Notes under the pieces: model-generated
Told to the model about the DNA's origin: nothing
The model's database searches: none
Seen by the model: only the letters and a program-made list of their open reading frames with translations
Assembly (NCBI GenBank): GCA_937974275.1
Contig: CALJIF010000028.1
Span: 1-39,365 of the forward strand
Source: an uncultured Flavobacteriales bacterium
Lineage (GTDB): Bacteria; Bacteroidota; Bacteroidia; Palsa-965
DNA: 39,365 nt
Direction of reading: 5' to 3'
Position numbers and translations under genes: made by a program
Shown: piece by piece, positions 8,893-15,608 of the stretch
Layout: every line of letters begins with the position of its first letter
Position numbering within the stretch: the stretch's first letter is position 1

Positions 8893-8944
8893 CCGGTAAC
8901 GTTGGAAACTACAGGTTACCGGAGAGGAAGAACCGCATCTCTCC
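8893..8944. other. Two adjacent short inverted repeats after the receptor gene
   Basis: Arms CCGGTAAC (8893-8900) / GTTACCGG (8915-8922) form an 8-bp stem. GGAGAG (8921-8926) / CTCTCC (8939-8944) form a 6-bp stem. The two share bases 8921-8922, so they are alternatives or slightly shortened neighbours. They lie between the convergent receptor and gpmI genes, just before a stronger hairpin, and may help end transcription. Confidence 0.4.
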
Positions 8945-8974
8945 AAGGGTGTCGCTACGCGAAGCGGCACCCTT
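8945..8974. terminator. Convergent-gene hairpin between the receptor and gpmI
   Basis: Arms 8945-8956 and 8963-8974 (AAGGGTGTCGCT / AGCGGCACCCTT) form a 12-bp stem with one G-T pair and a 6-base loop. It touches the gpmI stop codon (8974-8976). There is only a weak T-run on the plus side (CCTTTAAATT), so its efficiency is uncertain. Its place between convergent genes suggests a shared terminator. Confidence 0.6.
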
Positions 8975-10491
8975 TAAATTAAAGCGTGTCCGCTCATTAC
9001 ATCAGGTTGCGGAAGCTGCAATAACTTTAATACTGTTGGCGCAACATCTGCAAGTCGCCCATGCTGCACACGTGGTACATCGGCGTCTATAACAATAATC
9101 GGAACAGGATTAGTGGTGTGTGCGGTATGCGGCGATCCGTCTTCATTGATCATTACATCCGCATTGCCATGATCGGCGATGATGACGAATGAATAGCCGT
9201 GTTGAATGCCACACAGCACAACTTCCTCCAAACAACTATCAACGGTTTCTACGGCTTTTACTACAGCATCAAATACTCCGGTGTGACCAACCATATCTGT
9301 GTTGGCAAAATTAAGACAAACGAAATCCGTAGTTGCCTTTTGTAGTTCAGGAAGTATCGCAGCGGTGAGCTCTCTCGCACTCATTTCCGGTTGTAAGTCG
9401 TACGTTGCAACCTTAGGTGATGGAATTAAAATGCGTCGTTCTCCTTCAAAAGTTTGTTCTCTGCCACCTGAAAAAAAGAAGGTGACGTGCGGATATTTTT
9501 CTGTTTCTGCTATCCGAATTTGCGATTTGCCCGAACGCGCGACGACTTCTCCCAAGGTCAACTCCAGATCATCTTTTCCGTAAATCACCTTCACGTCCTT
9601 AAAGGAGTTGTCGTAATTGGTCATGGTTACATAATGCAATGGAATGGTATGCATATTCTGCTCATGGAAGTCACGCTGAGTGAGTACTTCGGTTATTTCA
9701 CGACAACGGTCTGTTCGGAAATTGAAACAGATAACCGCATCGCCCTCTTGCAGAGTAGCCAATGGTTGACCTTCGGGATTCGTAAGTATAATCGGAGTAA
9801 TAAATTCGTCCGTTACACCGCGATCATACGAAGCTTTAACAGCAGCAAGTGCATCGTTGCTTTTTGTGCCAAAGCCATTAACCAATGCGTCGTAAGCAAC
9901 CTTCACACGTTCCCATCGCTTGTCTCTGTCCATGGCATAGTAACGTCCTGTAATGGTTGCAAGATGAGTTTTTGTAGCGCCGGTTTTCTTTATCAATTTT
10001 TCAAGAAACTGATACCCGCTGTTTGGTGCAGTATCGCGACCGTCTGTAAACGCATGTATAAATACGTTAGGAAGTTGATGCGCTGAAAAAACATCCAGTA
10101 AATGGTGCAGATGATCCTGAGAAGAATGCACACCGCCATCTGAAACCAAACCGATCACATGCAATGATTTTCCGGTTCGCTTTACATAAGAGATCGTTTC
10201 CAACAAAACCGGATGGTTGTCGATTTTTTTATCACGACATTCCATATTTATCTTAACCAGATCCTGATAAACTACACGTCCTGCTCCAATGTTTAAATGA
10301 CCTACTTCCGAGTTGCCCATTTGTCCTGCAGGAAGACCTACATCTTCTCCTGATGTTACTAATGTAGCGTGCGGATGTTTTTCGAGCAGTTGATTGAAAA
10401 ATGGTGTATTCGCCATCGCAATGGCATTGGTGTGGTCATTCTTGCCAAGTCCCCATCCATCCAGAATAATAAGCGCTACTTTTTTACTCAT
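8974..10491 (-). CDS. gpmI: 2,3-bisphosphoglycerate-independent phosphoglycerate mutase
   Basis: This 505-residue, two-metal enzyme of the alkaline-phosphatase superfamily interconverts 3- and 2-phosphoglycerate in glycolysis and gluconeogenesis. The first metal site is LIILDGWGLG (Asp11). The phospho-serine motif is GQMGNSEVGHLNIGAGR (Ser61). It continues with the GLVSDGGVHSSQDHL, HAFTDGRDTAP and TGRYYAMDRDKRWER motifs, and the second metal cluster is CLNFANTDMVGHTG ... IADHGNAD. Length and motif order are normal. Its ATG overlaps the stop of the upstream histidine-kinase gene (ATGA), so the two are probably co-expressed. Confidence 0.97.
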   Translation of the reverse strand: MSKKVALIILDGWGLGKNDHTNAIAMANTPFFNQLLEKHPHATLVTSGEDVGLPAGQMGNSEVGHLNIGAGRVVYQDLVKINMECRDKKIDNHPVLLETISYVKRTGKSLHVIGLVSDGGVHSSQDHLHHLLDVFSAHQLPNVFIHAFTDGRDTAPNSGYQFLEKLIKKTGATKTHLATITGRYYAMDRDKRWERVKVAYDALVNGFGTKSNDALAAVKASYDRGVTDEFITPIILTNPEGQPLATLQEGDAVICFNFRTDRCREITEVLTQRDFHEQNMHTIPLHYVTMTNYDNSFKDVKVIYGKDDLELTLGEVVARSGKSQIRIAETEKYPHVTFFFSGGREQTFEGERRILIPSPKVATYDLQPEMSARELTAAILPELQKATTDFVCLNFANTDMVGHTGVFDAVVKAVETVDSCLEEVVLCGIQHGYSFVIIADHGNADVMINEDGSPHTAHTTNPVPIIVIDADVPRVQHGRLADVAPTVLKLLQLPQPDVMSGHALI

Positions 10492-11480
10492 GATTTAATA
10501 TGCTTTGGAAGTGTAATAGTAAATGTTGTTCCTTGTGCTGCCGCATTCCCAACCGTAATTTTCCATCCATGCGCTTCTACAAGTTCTTTCACAATGTAAA
10601 GTCCAAGTCCTGTGCCTTTGCTGCTGCGCGTTTCTTCGTTACCGATTCGATAAAATCGTTCAAATATTTTTTCTCGCTCTGCGACAGGAATTCCTTTGCC
10701 TTCATCGGCAACAACAATCTTAACGTGCTCCGAAGTTTGTGCGGTCTCTAATTTGATTGTCGAGTTCATTGGTGCATATTTGGCTGCGTTCTCCAACAGA
10801 TTGGTAACAATAGAATGAAAGGCGAGACGATCTGCATCAATTGTGCAATTCGCAGCAAAGTGCATTTGAAGTTGATGATTTCGACACGAACCTTTTTGCA
10901 AGGAATCTGCGAGTGATTTTAGTTCCGTATTTAAATCGAATGATTCTTGCTGAAGCGTATAAGAATGATTGTCAATGCGCGCGGTAACCAGAATGTTTTC
11001 CACCAATGTATGCAGGCGCTTGGTGTCGTCCAAGGCATCGGACAAAATCGCTTGTTGTTGATCTGCAGAAAGACTGCGACGCTGAATGGTTTCCAATTGC
11101 AATTGAATGGATGCCAAAGGTGATTTTAATTCATGCGTTACCGACAGCAAGAAGTTATTTTGTTTTCTGTTAATTTCTGACTCCTTAATAAAAGCGTTGC
11201 GGGTGCGCGCAATACCAAGAATAAGCAACAGCAGGAATACTGATCCTTCGCCAAAAATCATGAGCCATTGCTTGTGTAATTTTGTATTGAGCACTTCACT
11301 TTCTTGAATCAAGCGAGCTTCGGATGATGCAGTGTTGCAGGTAATAAGTTCGGTTTGAAGAGTAGTTACTTCATTATTTAGCTTGACGAGCAAATAGGTC
11401 CACCAGGAAAACTGAATGAGAACATAAGCCACAAGGATGTAAAATAGCAGTAAAGGCTTAGTGGTTTTCTTGGATGACAT
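10488..11480 (-). CDS. Membrane sensor histidine kinase (orphan)
   Basis: This 330-residue kinase has two membrane segments (about 10-32 and 73-91) enclosing a short, helical periplasmic loop. There is no obvious HAMP. A HisKA domain follows, with the phospho-acceptor in LLSVTHELKSPLAS (His116), and then a HATPase domain with the N-box TNLLENAAKYAP, the G1 box VADEGKGIP, the F-box FERFYR and the G2 box GTGLGLYIVKELVEAHG. Catalytic features look intact. The frame extends to 11495, but that codon lies in a terminator T-run, so ATG 11480 (MSSKKTT) is preferred. No response regulator is adjacent. The gene overlaps gpmI by 4 bases. The signal and the partner are unknown. Confidence 0.93.
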   Translation of the reverse strand: MSSKKTTKPLLLFYILVAYVLIQFSWWTYLLVKLNNEVTTLQTELITCNTASSEARLIQESEVLNTKLHKQWLMIFGEGSVFLLLLILGIARTRNAFIKESEINRKQNNFLLSVTHELKSPLASIQLQLETIQRRSLSADQQQAILSDALDDTKRLHTLVENILVTARIDNHSYTLQQESFDLNTELKSLADSLQKGSCRNHQLQMHFAANCTIDADRLAFHSIVTNLLENAAKYAPMNSTIKLETAQTSEHVKIVVADEGKGIPVAEREKIFERFYRIGNEETRSSKGTGLGLYIVKELVEAHGWKITVGNAAAQGTTFTITLPKHIKS

Positions 11481-11484
11481 TTGA

Positions 11485-11492
11485 CAAAGGTA
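11485..11492 (-). promoter_or_regulatory. Candidate -7 element (TACCTTTG) for the histidine kinase
   Basis: This is an exact TAnnTTTG match on the minus strand, directly after a terminator T-run and only 4 bases before the ATG at 11480. If used, the mRNA would be almost leaderless. No -33 box is evident. Confidence 0.4.
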
Positions 11493-11530
11493 CAAAAAGC
11501 GAGAGCCCCGGTTGTGGAACCGAGGCTCTC
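11493..11530 (-). terminator. Rho-independent terminator after the coiled-coil envelope gene
   Basis: Arms 11501-11513 and 11518-11530 form a 13-bp stem with one mismatch and a 4-base loop. On the minus strand it is followed by GCTTTTTG. It lies 57 bases after the stop at 11588 and directly before the histidine kinase, so it separates the two units or acts as an attenuator for the kinase-gpmI transcript. Confidence 0.8.
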
Positions 11531-11587
11531 AGGAGGTGAGATAGGAACAAACCCATGAAAACTATACCCGCCTCCTATATCGTCAAA

Positions 11588-12037
11588 TTACTTCGGAACG
11601 TTGGTTTTATACTCTCCCGTAAGTGATTCCTCAATTACAGGAAGATCATTCAGCAATACCTGATAATTTGCATCAATTGCTTTAATAAGTTCTTTATTCT
11701 TATCTGCGTTCGTAGTATCCGTTTGCAGTAGCTCCAGTTTGTGAGCCTCTACAATTTCTTTGTGTTTTTTCAGAAGTTCTTGCTGTGCGGTTATTTTTGG
11801 CATCACATCAGATCCTGTAGTCACGCCCATTTCCTTTCCGTACTGCTCAACATTAGCCAGATGCACTGTCTCTGCTTCTAAAATTTGCTGTTCGTATAGT
11901 TGAATCGCTTTTCGCAGTTCAACAGCAGTTCCGGCTTCATTTTTCGCGCGACTTTCGTGGCATCCGGAGTATACAATTCCAAATACCGCCAGCACACCGG
12001 CAAGAATAGGAAGTATGTTTTTAATGAGTGTATTCAT
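11588..12037 (-). CDS. Small envelope protein with N-terminal anchor and coiled coil, unknown function
   Basis: The 149-residue product is not recognised as a named family. It begins with a hydrophobic segment (about 7-23) ending in VYSGCHE. The Cys could be a lipobox cysteine, although Tyr at -3 is not typical, so it is either a lipoprotein or a signal-anchored protein. The rest is charged and helical with heptad-like runs (VELRKAIQLYEQQILEAETVHLANVEQYGKE, AQQELLKKHKEIVEAHKLELLQ), suggesting a periplasmic coiled coil. It stands alone, with 235 bases upstream to the next gene and a strong terminator downstream. Confidence 0.75.
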   Translation of the reverse strand: MNTLIKNILPILAGVLAVFGIVYSGCHESRAKNEAGTAVELRKAIQLYEQQILEAETVHLANVEQYGKEMGVTTGSDVMPKITAQQELLKKHKEIVEAHKLELLQTDTTNADKNKELIKAIDANYQVLLNDLPVIEESLTGEYKTNVPK

Positions 12038-12272
12038 GGCGTTTAGTGAAGCAAAAGTAATGCATCAAAACCGCGATGGATAAAGAATTAGACGACTGCA
12101 CTCATGAATCGGATGGATTCACTCAAACGGGCGATAAGATAAAAATCGTCATTGCTATTGCGCTCAACACCTTTACTGGCAAGGGTTTCAGCCACGACTC
12201 CTAAAAACAGATTTAGTCCGCAAAAAATCGAGTTTCGTGGAATAAAACGGTCTATTCCTCGAGGATTTGATT
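12038..12272. other. Intergenic gap with no gene found
   Basis: No convincing coding frame, RNA gene or strong hairpin was seen in these 235 bases. A 69-codon minus frame crosses it but lacks family features and overlaps the end of an intact barrel gene, so it was not called. The promoter for the gene at 12037 should lie here. Confidence 0.5.
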
Positions 12273-13355
12273 TTAAAAACGATAAAACCACGTGCACATC
12301 GGGAACGGAAACGATTGAGAATCATCATCGTTAAATATCGAAACTCCCGCCAACGCAATTTGAAAAGCCTTGCGGTCTGTAGTTTGAAAGCGCATGCCCG
12401 GCATCACGAATAGTGCCGTGGACTTAATCGACTTACGTTCAACCGTTACTTCATAAATACCCGGAGTATTGGTGTTCCAATTCGGTTCGCGTATCATTGT
12501 AGTGTTAGTTGAAGTTGTGTTGTAGGCGAATACTCCAACCATAGAGTCAAACACAAAACTTGCTTTGGCGCTTATTTTGGATATGCCGGCAATTGAAAAT
12601 ATCGGTCCTCTATAGAATGGACTAATTTTCTCCACCATAGGAATAGGAAATGGAATCGATCCGGGAGAATAATAGTTGTAGTTGGTGCTATCTACATACG
12701 TTCCTTCAACATATTCAAACCTTTTTCCTCCGCCGGTTGCGTAAGCGTATCCTATAGAGAACGTAATGTTTTGCATGCGATCTCCAAGAGTCACATTGGC
12801 GAAGTGCAATCCTCCGTAACCTCTAAACTGGTTCAAATAACCTGAAGTACCAAGCAATGTACCAACACTAAAATTCAGTTTTTCTCTATTGGTTGGAATA
12901 GAATATTTCATCGCCAACACCAATGGACTTGCGAGCCATGTGGCCATAAGTCCTATGGAGAATCTATTATTTACGGCAAAATGGATTTCGGGACCGTACA
13001 AATTAATGAGTCCGTAGTCTTCGCCTTTAACTATCGGAAGCGCATTGGTTGTGAAACAATATCGAGTAGTAAATGGTCCGGAGTTTTTAAACTCTCCATG
13101 CACAATTTGCTTCTCGTCTTCTACTTTCTCCATACTTCTGATGTCAGATTTCTGGATATATATTTTGCCGAGTTTCTCCGTTTGAATAAGTACTTCTCGT
13201 CCATCGTCACTAAGAATCACTCCGATATATTCCTTGCCATCGTGTTTGGTAATGACGTACAGCTGCGTGGAGTCAGTTTCGGTCTGAGCCTGAAGCAAAG
13301 AGGTGGTTGTACCTGAAATAATCAGCAGTAGCGTGAGCAGTATTTTTTGTAACAT
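12273..13355 (-). CDS. Predicted outer-membrane beta-barrel protein, unknown function
   Basis: The 360-residue product has a clear signal peptide (about 1-23, ending LLQAQ). A small domain follows (about 30-80, YVITKHDGKEYIGVILSDDGREVLIQTEKLGKIYIQ) that resembles the short beta-rich modules found at the head of some Bacteroidota surface proteins. The remainder is rich in amphipathic strands and aromatics, and the chain ends MCTWFYRF. A terminal Phe with alternating aromatics is typical of an outer-membrane barrel, which supports the frame being complete. No specific family is recognised and no partner gene is obvious. Confidence 0.75.
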   Translation of the reverse strand: MLQKILLTLLLIISGTTTSLLQAQTETDSTQLYVITKHDGKEYIGVILSDDGREVLIQTEKLGKIYIQKSDIRSMEKVEDEKQIVHGEFKNSGPFTTRYCFTTNALPIVKGEDYGLINLYGPEIHFAVNNRFSIGLMATWLASPLVLAMKYSIPTNREKLNFSVGTLLGTSGYLNQFRGYGGLHFANVTLGDRMQNITFSIGYAYATGGGKRFEYVEGTYVDSTNYNYYSPGSIPFPIPMVEKISPFYRGPIFSIAGISKISAKASFVFDSMVGVFAYNTTSTNTTMIREPNWNTNTPGIYEVTVERKSIKSTALFVMPGMRFQTTDRKAFQIALAGVSIFNDDDSQSFPFPMCTWFYRF

Positions 13356-13488
13356 AACTGGTTAGGGGTTAAGTTTTGCGATGTATCACATTCGTTTAGA
13401 TGCTTCGTGACAGTTGCCTCGCAGGTCATAGTGATACGTTGGGCAACTGAGCTAACATCACGTTCTTTAATAGATCAAAGATAAATAA

Positions 13489-13602
13489 TTATAAATGAGG
13501 CGTGGAGTGGTCCGGTTGTTGCACTCTCTCAATCACTGATGCACTTTCACCAACATAAAAGCGATCTAATTCCTTGCTATAAATGATGTAAACAAAGTGC
13601 AT
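13489..13602 (-). pseudogene. Truncated GIY-YIG nuclease gene copy
   Basis: The first 29 codons (MHFVYIIYSKELDRFYVGES ... ERVQQ) are identical at the DNA level to the intact gene at 13810-14085. After VQQ the sequence changes completely, adds PDHSTPHL and stops, giving 37 codons. It keeps the GIY and YIG tyrosines and the Arg, but loses the His of QQHN and the distal Glu, so it cannot be an active nuclease. The break at 13514/13515 is the edge of the 183-bp repeat. Confidence 0.85.
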
Positions 13603-13697
13603 TTCTTGTTTTTGTGTCCTTAAGGAACCTAGACCATATTAAAACAAAAAAGCCCCACTTTCGTGAGGCTTTCGTACCGTGGGAGCAACAGGATTCG
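13515..13697. repeat. 183-bp perfect direct repeat, copy 1
   Basis: Every base of 13515-13697 equals 13998-14180 by direct reading. It holds the 5' end of a GIY-YIG gene, its leader, a terminator and the last bases of tRNA-Val. A further 14 bases (13714-13727) match 14184-14197 after an inserted hairpin. Confidence 0.95.
13646..13670 (-). terminator. Copy of the tRNA-Val terminator
   Basis: This is identical to the terminator at 14129-14153 because it lies in the direct repeat. It has an 8-bp stem (AGCCCCAC / GTGAGGCT, one mismatch) and a T-run on the minus strand. In this copy no functional tRNA precedes it. Confidence 0.7.
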
Positions 13698-13727
13698 TCC
13701 CGATGCTTCGGGACTGTGACCCTCTGC
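13680..13727 (-). pseudogene. Broken 3' fragment of tRNA-Val with an inserted hairpin
   Basis: The plus-strand reading matches the 3' part of tRNA-Val (acceptor strand, T arm, variable region, anticodon 3' stem), but three T-arm bases are replaced by 16 bases at 13698-13713. With flanking bases the insert forms a perfect 7-bp hairpin (GTCCCGA TGCT TCGGGAC). The match ends at 13727; no D arm or 5' acceptor follows. It cannot fold as a tRNA. Confidence 0.85.
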
Positions 13728-13809
13728 ACCTAGCTAGAGTCTCGCCTTGCTGACGCAACCGGCTTGCGTAGATGGAATTGCACTTTAACAATTAGATTAG
13801 AAGTAGTGG
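13728..13809. other. Unmatched spacer between the tRNA remnant and the GIY-YIG gene
   Basis: This 82-base stretch is not repeated in the second copy and has no gene. It holds a short inverted repeat, ACGCAA / TTGCGT. It marks where the two copies of the locus differ. Confidence 0.4.
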
Positions 13810-14085
13810 CTACCGAAACTTCTCGATGATCCATGAATGATCTTCAATTAATCGTTCGATAAATTGTCGGGATTTCATCTTTTTAATGAAACATTCGGCA
13901 TTTCTCGCACTAATTCGGTTGGGAAACTCCATGGACAGCTTTAACTCCCAATCAGATGCATTTGAGGTGAATGATTTAGCGAAGAAGTGAGAATTATGTT
14001 GTTGCACTCTCTCAATCACTGATGCACTTTCACCAACATAAAAGCGATCTAATTCCTTGCTATAAATGATGTAAACAAAGTGCAT
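13810..14085 (-). CDS. GIY-YIG single-domain nuclease
   Basis: This 91-residue protein consists only of a GIY-YIG nuclease domain. The motifs are FVYIIYS (GIY), RFYVGES (YIG), then ERVQQHN carrying the conserved Arg and His, and NAECFIKKMK carrying the distal Glu. This is the full catalytic set of the small UPF0213-like family, common in Bacteroidota, whose role is mostly unknown. It lies on the minus strand 77 bases after the tRNA-Val terminus and behind its terminator. Its first 88 bases fall in the 183-bp repeat. It may be a small homing-type or mobile nuclease linked to the tRNA, or a structure-specific nuclease. Confidence 0.88.
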   Translation of the reverse strand: MHFVYIIYSKELDRFYVGESASVIERVQQHNSHFFAKSFTSNASDWELKLSMEFPNRISARNAECFIKKMKSRQFIERLIEDHSWIIEKFR

Positions 14086-14180
14086 TTCTTGTTTTTGTGT
14101 CCTTAAGGAACCTAGACCATATTAAAACAAAAAAGCCCCACTTTCGTGAGGCTTTCGTACCGTGGGAGCAACAGGATTCG
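13998..14180. repeat. 183-bp perfect direct repeat, copy 2
   Basis: This is the partner of 13515-13697, offset by 483 bases. It spans the intact GIY-YIG start, its leader, the terminator and the T-arm end of the intact tRNA-Val. Confidence 0.95.
14129..14153 (-). terminator. Terminator of tRNA-Val
   Basis: A stem of 14134-14141 with 14146-14153 (AGCCCCAC / GTGAGGCT) has one mismatch and a 4-base loop. On the minus strand it is followed by six T. It lies about 10 bases after the tRNA 3' end and before the GIY-YIG gene. Confidence 0.8.
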
Positions 14181-14237
14181 AACCTGTGACCCTCTGCTTG
14201 TAAGGCAGATGCTCTGAACCAGCTGAGCTATGCTCCC
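14163..14237 (-). tRNA. tRNA-Val (anticodon UAC)
   Basis: The minus strand folds into a standard cloverleaf of 75 bases. It has the acceptor GGGAGCA / TGCTCCC, D arm GCTC..GAGC, anticodon stem TCTGC / GCAGA with loop CTTACAA (anticodon TAC), and T arm ACAGG TTCGAAT CCTGT. The discriminator is A, and CCA is not encoded. The 3' 18 bases lie in the direct repeat. Confidence 0.97.
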
Positions 14238-14312
14238 ATGAACCTAATTAGGTTAAACGGGCTGCAAATATATGTGCAATGTTGGTTTCTGCAAAAAAAA
14301 TCAGAAAAAAAA

Positions 14313-15608
14313 TCAAATTGCCTCCGCAACAACAAAGGTGCTGCCACCAATAAACACTACGTCTTGTGCTGTTGCCGCTGCTGTTGCGGCCCGCACCGCT
14401 TTCTTAACGGATGGGTAAGTCGTCCCTTTTAATCCGACCTTTTGCGCGTGATGTTCCAATTCCGCTGCTTCCATCGCTCTGGGCAACTTTGCCTTACAGA
14501 AATAGTAGGTGGCTTTTTTGGGCAATAATCCCAATACCTTGCCGGGATCTTTATCATTTACGACACCCAATACAATGTGTAATTTATGATGTGGGGTGTG
14601 TTTAAGCTGTTTTGCAATTTCGCGAATCCCTCCTTCATTATGCCCGGTATCTGCAATAGTGAGTGGCGATTTAGCCAAAATCTCCCATCGTCCGCGAAGC
14701 CCTGTCAGTCCGACAACATTGCGCAAACCATTCAAAATGGCATTATCGCTTATAACGTAACCTAACTCACGTAAAGTGAAAATAGCGTGTAATACCGTGC
14801 TGTAATTTTTACGCTGGTAGCTTCCTGTCAACCCGCCACGAATATTTTTTTGCCACAGCTTGCCGTTGTCATATACCGTGAATTTGACTTGCGGAGGAAA
14901 GTCTTTAGTGGGGTGCAATGTCGTAATGCGAACATGTTCATCTGCAAATGAAATGTTCGTTTTTAGTTTTCGTGCCGTCGCGGTAAACACCGATTTAATC
15001 TCCTCTTGTGTTTCACCGATAATAACGGGCACACCGGATTTTATAATGCCGGCTTTTTCTCCTGCAATCTTTTGCAACGTATTCCCCAGCAGATTCATGT
15101 GATCATAACTGATGTTCGTGATCACGCTCAACTCGGGTTGAATGACATTGGTGGAATCTAATCGCCCTCCCAAACCGGTTTCAATAATTGCAATATCTAC
15201 TTTTTGTTGCGCGAAATAATCGAATGCCAAACCAACAGTCCATTCAAAAAAAGACAGATCCAGTTTTTCGAATTTTTTACGATGATCTTCTACAAAGGCG
15301 GTCACGACTCGTTGCGGAATCATCTTCCCGTTTATTCTAATGCGTTCCCGAAAGTCTTTGAGATGCGGAGAAGTATACAAACCTGTTTTATAGCCTGCAG
15401 CTTGAAATATAGCTGCTAACAAATGCGAAGTTGATCCTTTGCCGTTTGTGCCGGCAATATGTATGCTTTTGAATTTATTTTCGGGATTGCCAAGCGACTT
15501 GCACAAGGCAATGGTATTTGTAAGATCAGCTTTGTACGCGGCAGGTCCAATGCGTTGAAACATCGGCAATCTGCTATACAAATAATCGAGTGTTTGCTTG
15601 TACGTCAC
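14313..15608 (-). CDS. folC: Bifunctional folylpolyglutamate / dihydrofolate synthase
   Basis: This 431-residue Mur-ligase-family enzyme adds glutamate to dihydropteroate or folates. The P-loop is GTNGKGSTS (53-61). Other motifs are TGLYTSPHLKDFRERIRING, the metal-binding ETGLGGRLDSTN, SYDHMNLLG and the C-terminal DTGHNEGG. The start is GTG at 15608 and overlaps the TGA of the upstream tonB-like gene. It is the last gene of an exbB-exbD-tonB-folC run with 2-base or overlapping junctions, so it is likely expressed with the TonB system even though it is a folate enzyme. Confidence 0.95.
   Translation of the reverse strand: MTYKQTLDYLYSRLPMFQRIGPAAYKADLTNTIALCKSLGNPENKFKSIHIAGTNGKGSTSHLLAAIFQAAGYKTGLYTSPHLKDFRERIRINGKMIPQRVVTAFVEDHRKKFEKLDLSFFEWTVGLAFDYFAQQKVDIAIIETGLGGRLDSTNVIQPELSVITNISYDHMNLLGNTLQKIAGEKAGIIKSGVPVIIGETQEEIKSVFTATARKLKTNISFADEHVRITTLHPTKDFPPQVKFTVYDNGKLWQKNIRGGLTGSYQRKNYSTVLHAIFTLRELGYVISDNAILNGLRNVVGLTGLRGRWEILAKSPLTIADTGHNEGGIREIAKQLKHTPHHKLHIVLGVVNDKDPGKVLGLLPKKATYYFCKAKLPRAMEAAELEHHAQKVGLKGTTYPSVKKAVRAATAAATAQDVVFIGGSTFVVAEAI

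Noticed and set aside
9487..10086. 199-codon plus-strand frame opposite gpmI
   Set aside because: It is antisense to a complete, well-conserved enzyme and its translation has no recognisable domain.
12088..12297. 69-codon minus-strand frame after the barrel gene
   Set aside because: It overlaps the end of an intact barrel protein that already ends in a proper terminal Phe, and shows no signal peptide or family motif.
13411..13459. Possible D-arm fragment of another tRNA (minus strand reads TTAGCTCAGTTGCCC)
   Set aside because: Only about 12 bases resemble a tRNA D arm, no cloverleaf can be built, and there is no acceptor or T arm. It is suggestive beside the tRNA/GIY-YIG repeat but too weak to call.
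13489..14237. CRISPR array or insertion sequence
   Set aside because: There are only two long repeats, no regular spacers, no transposase and no terminal inverted repeats.
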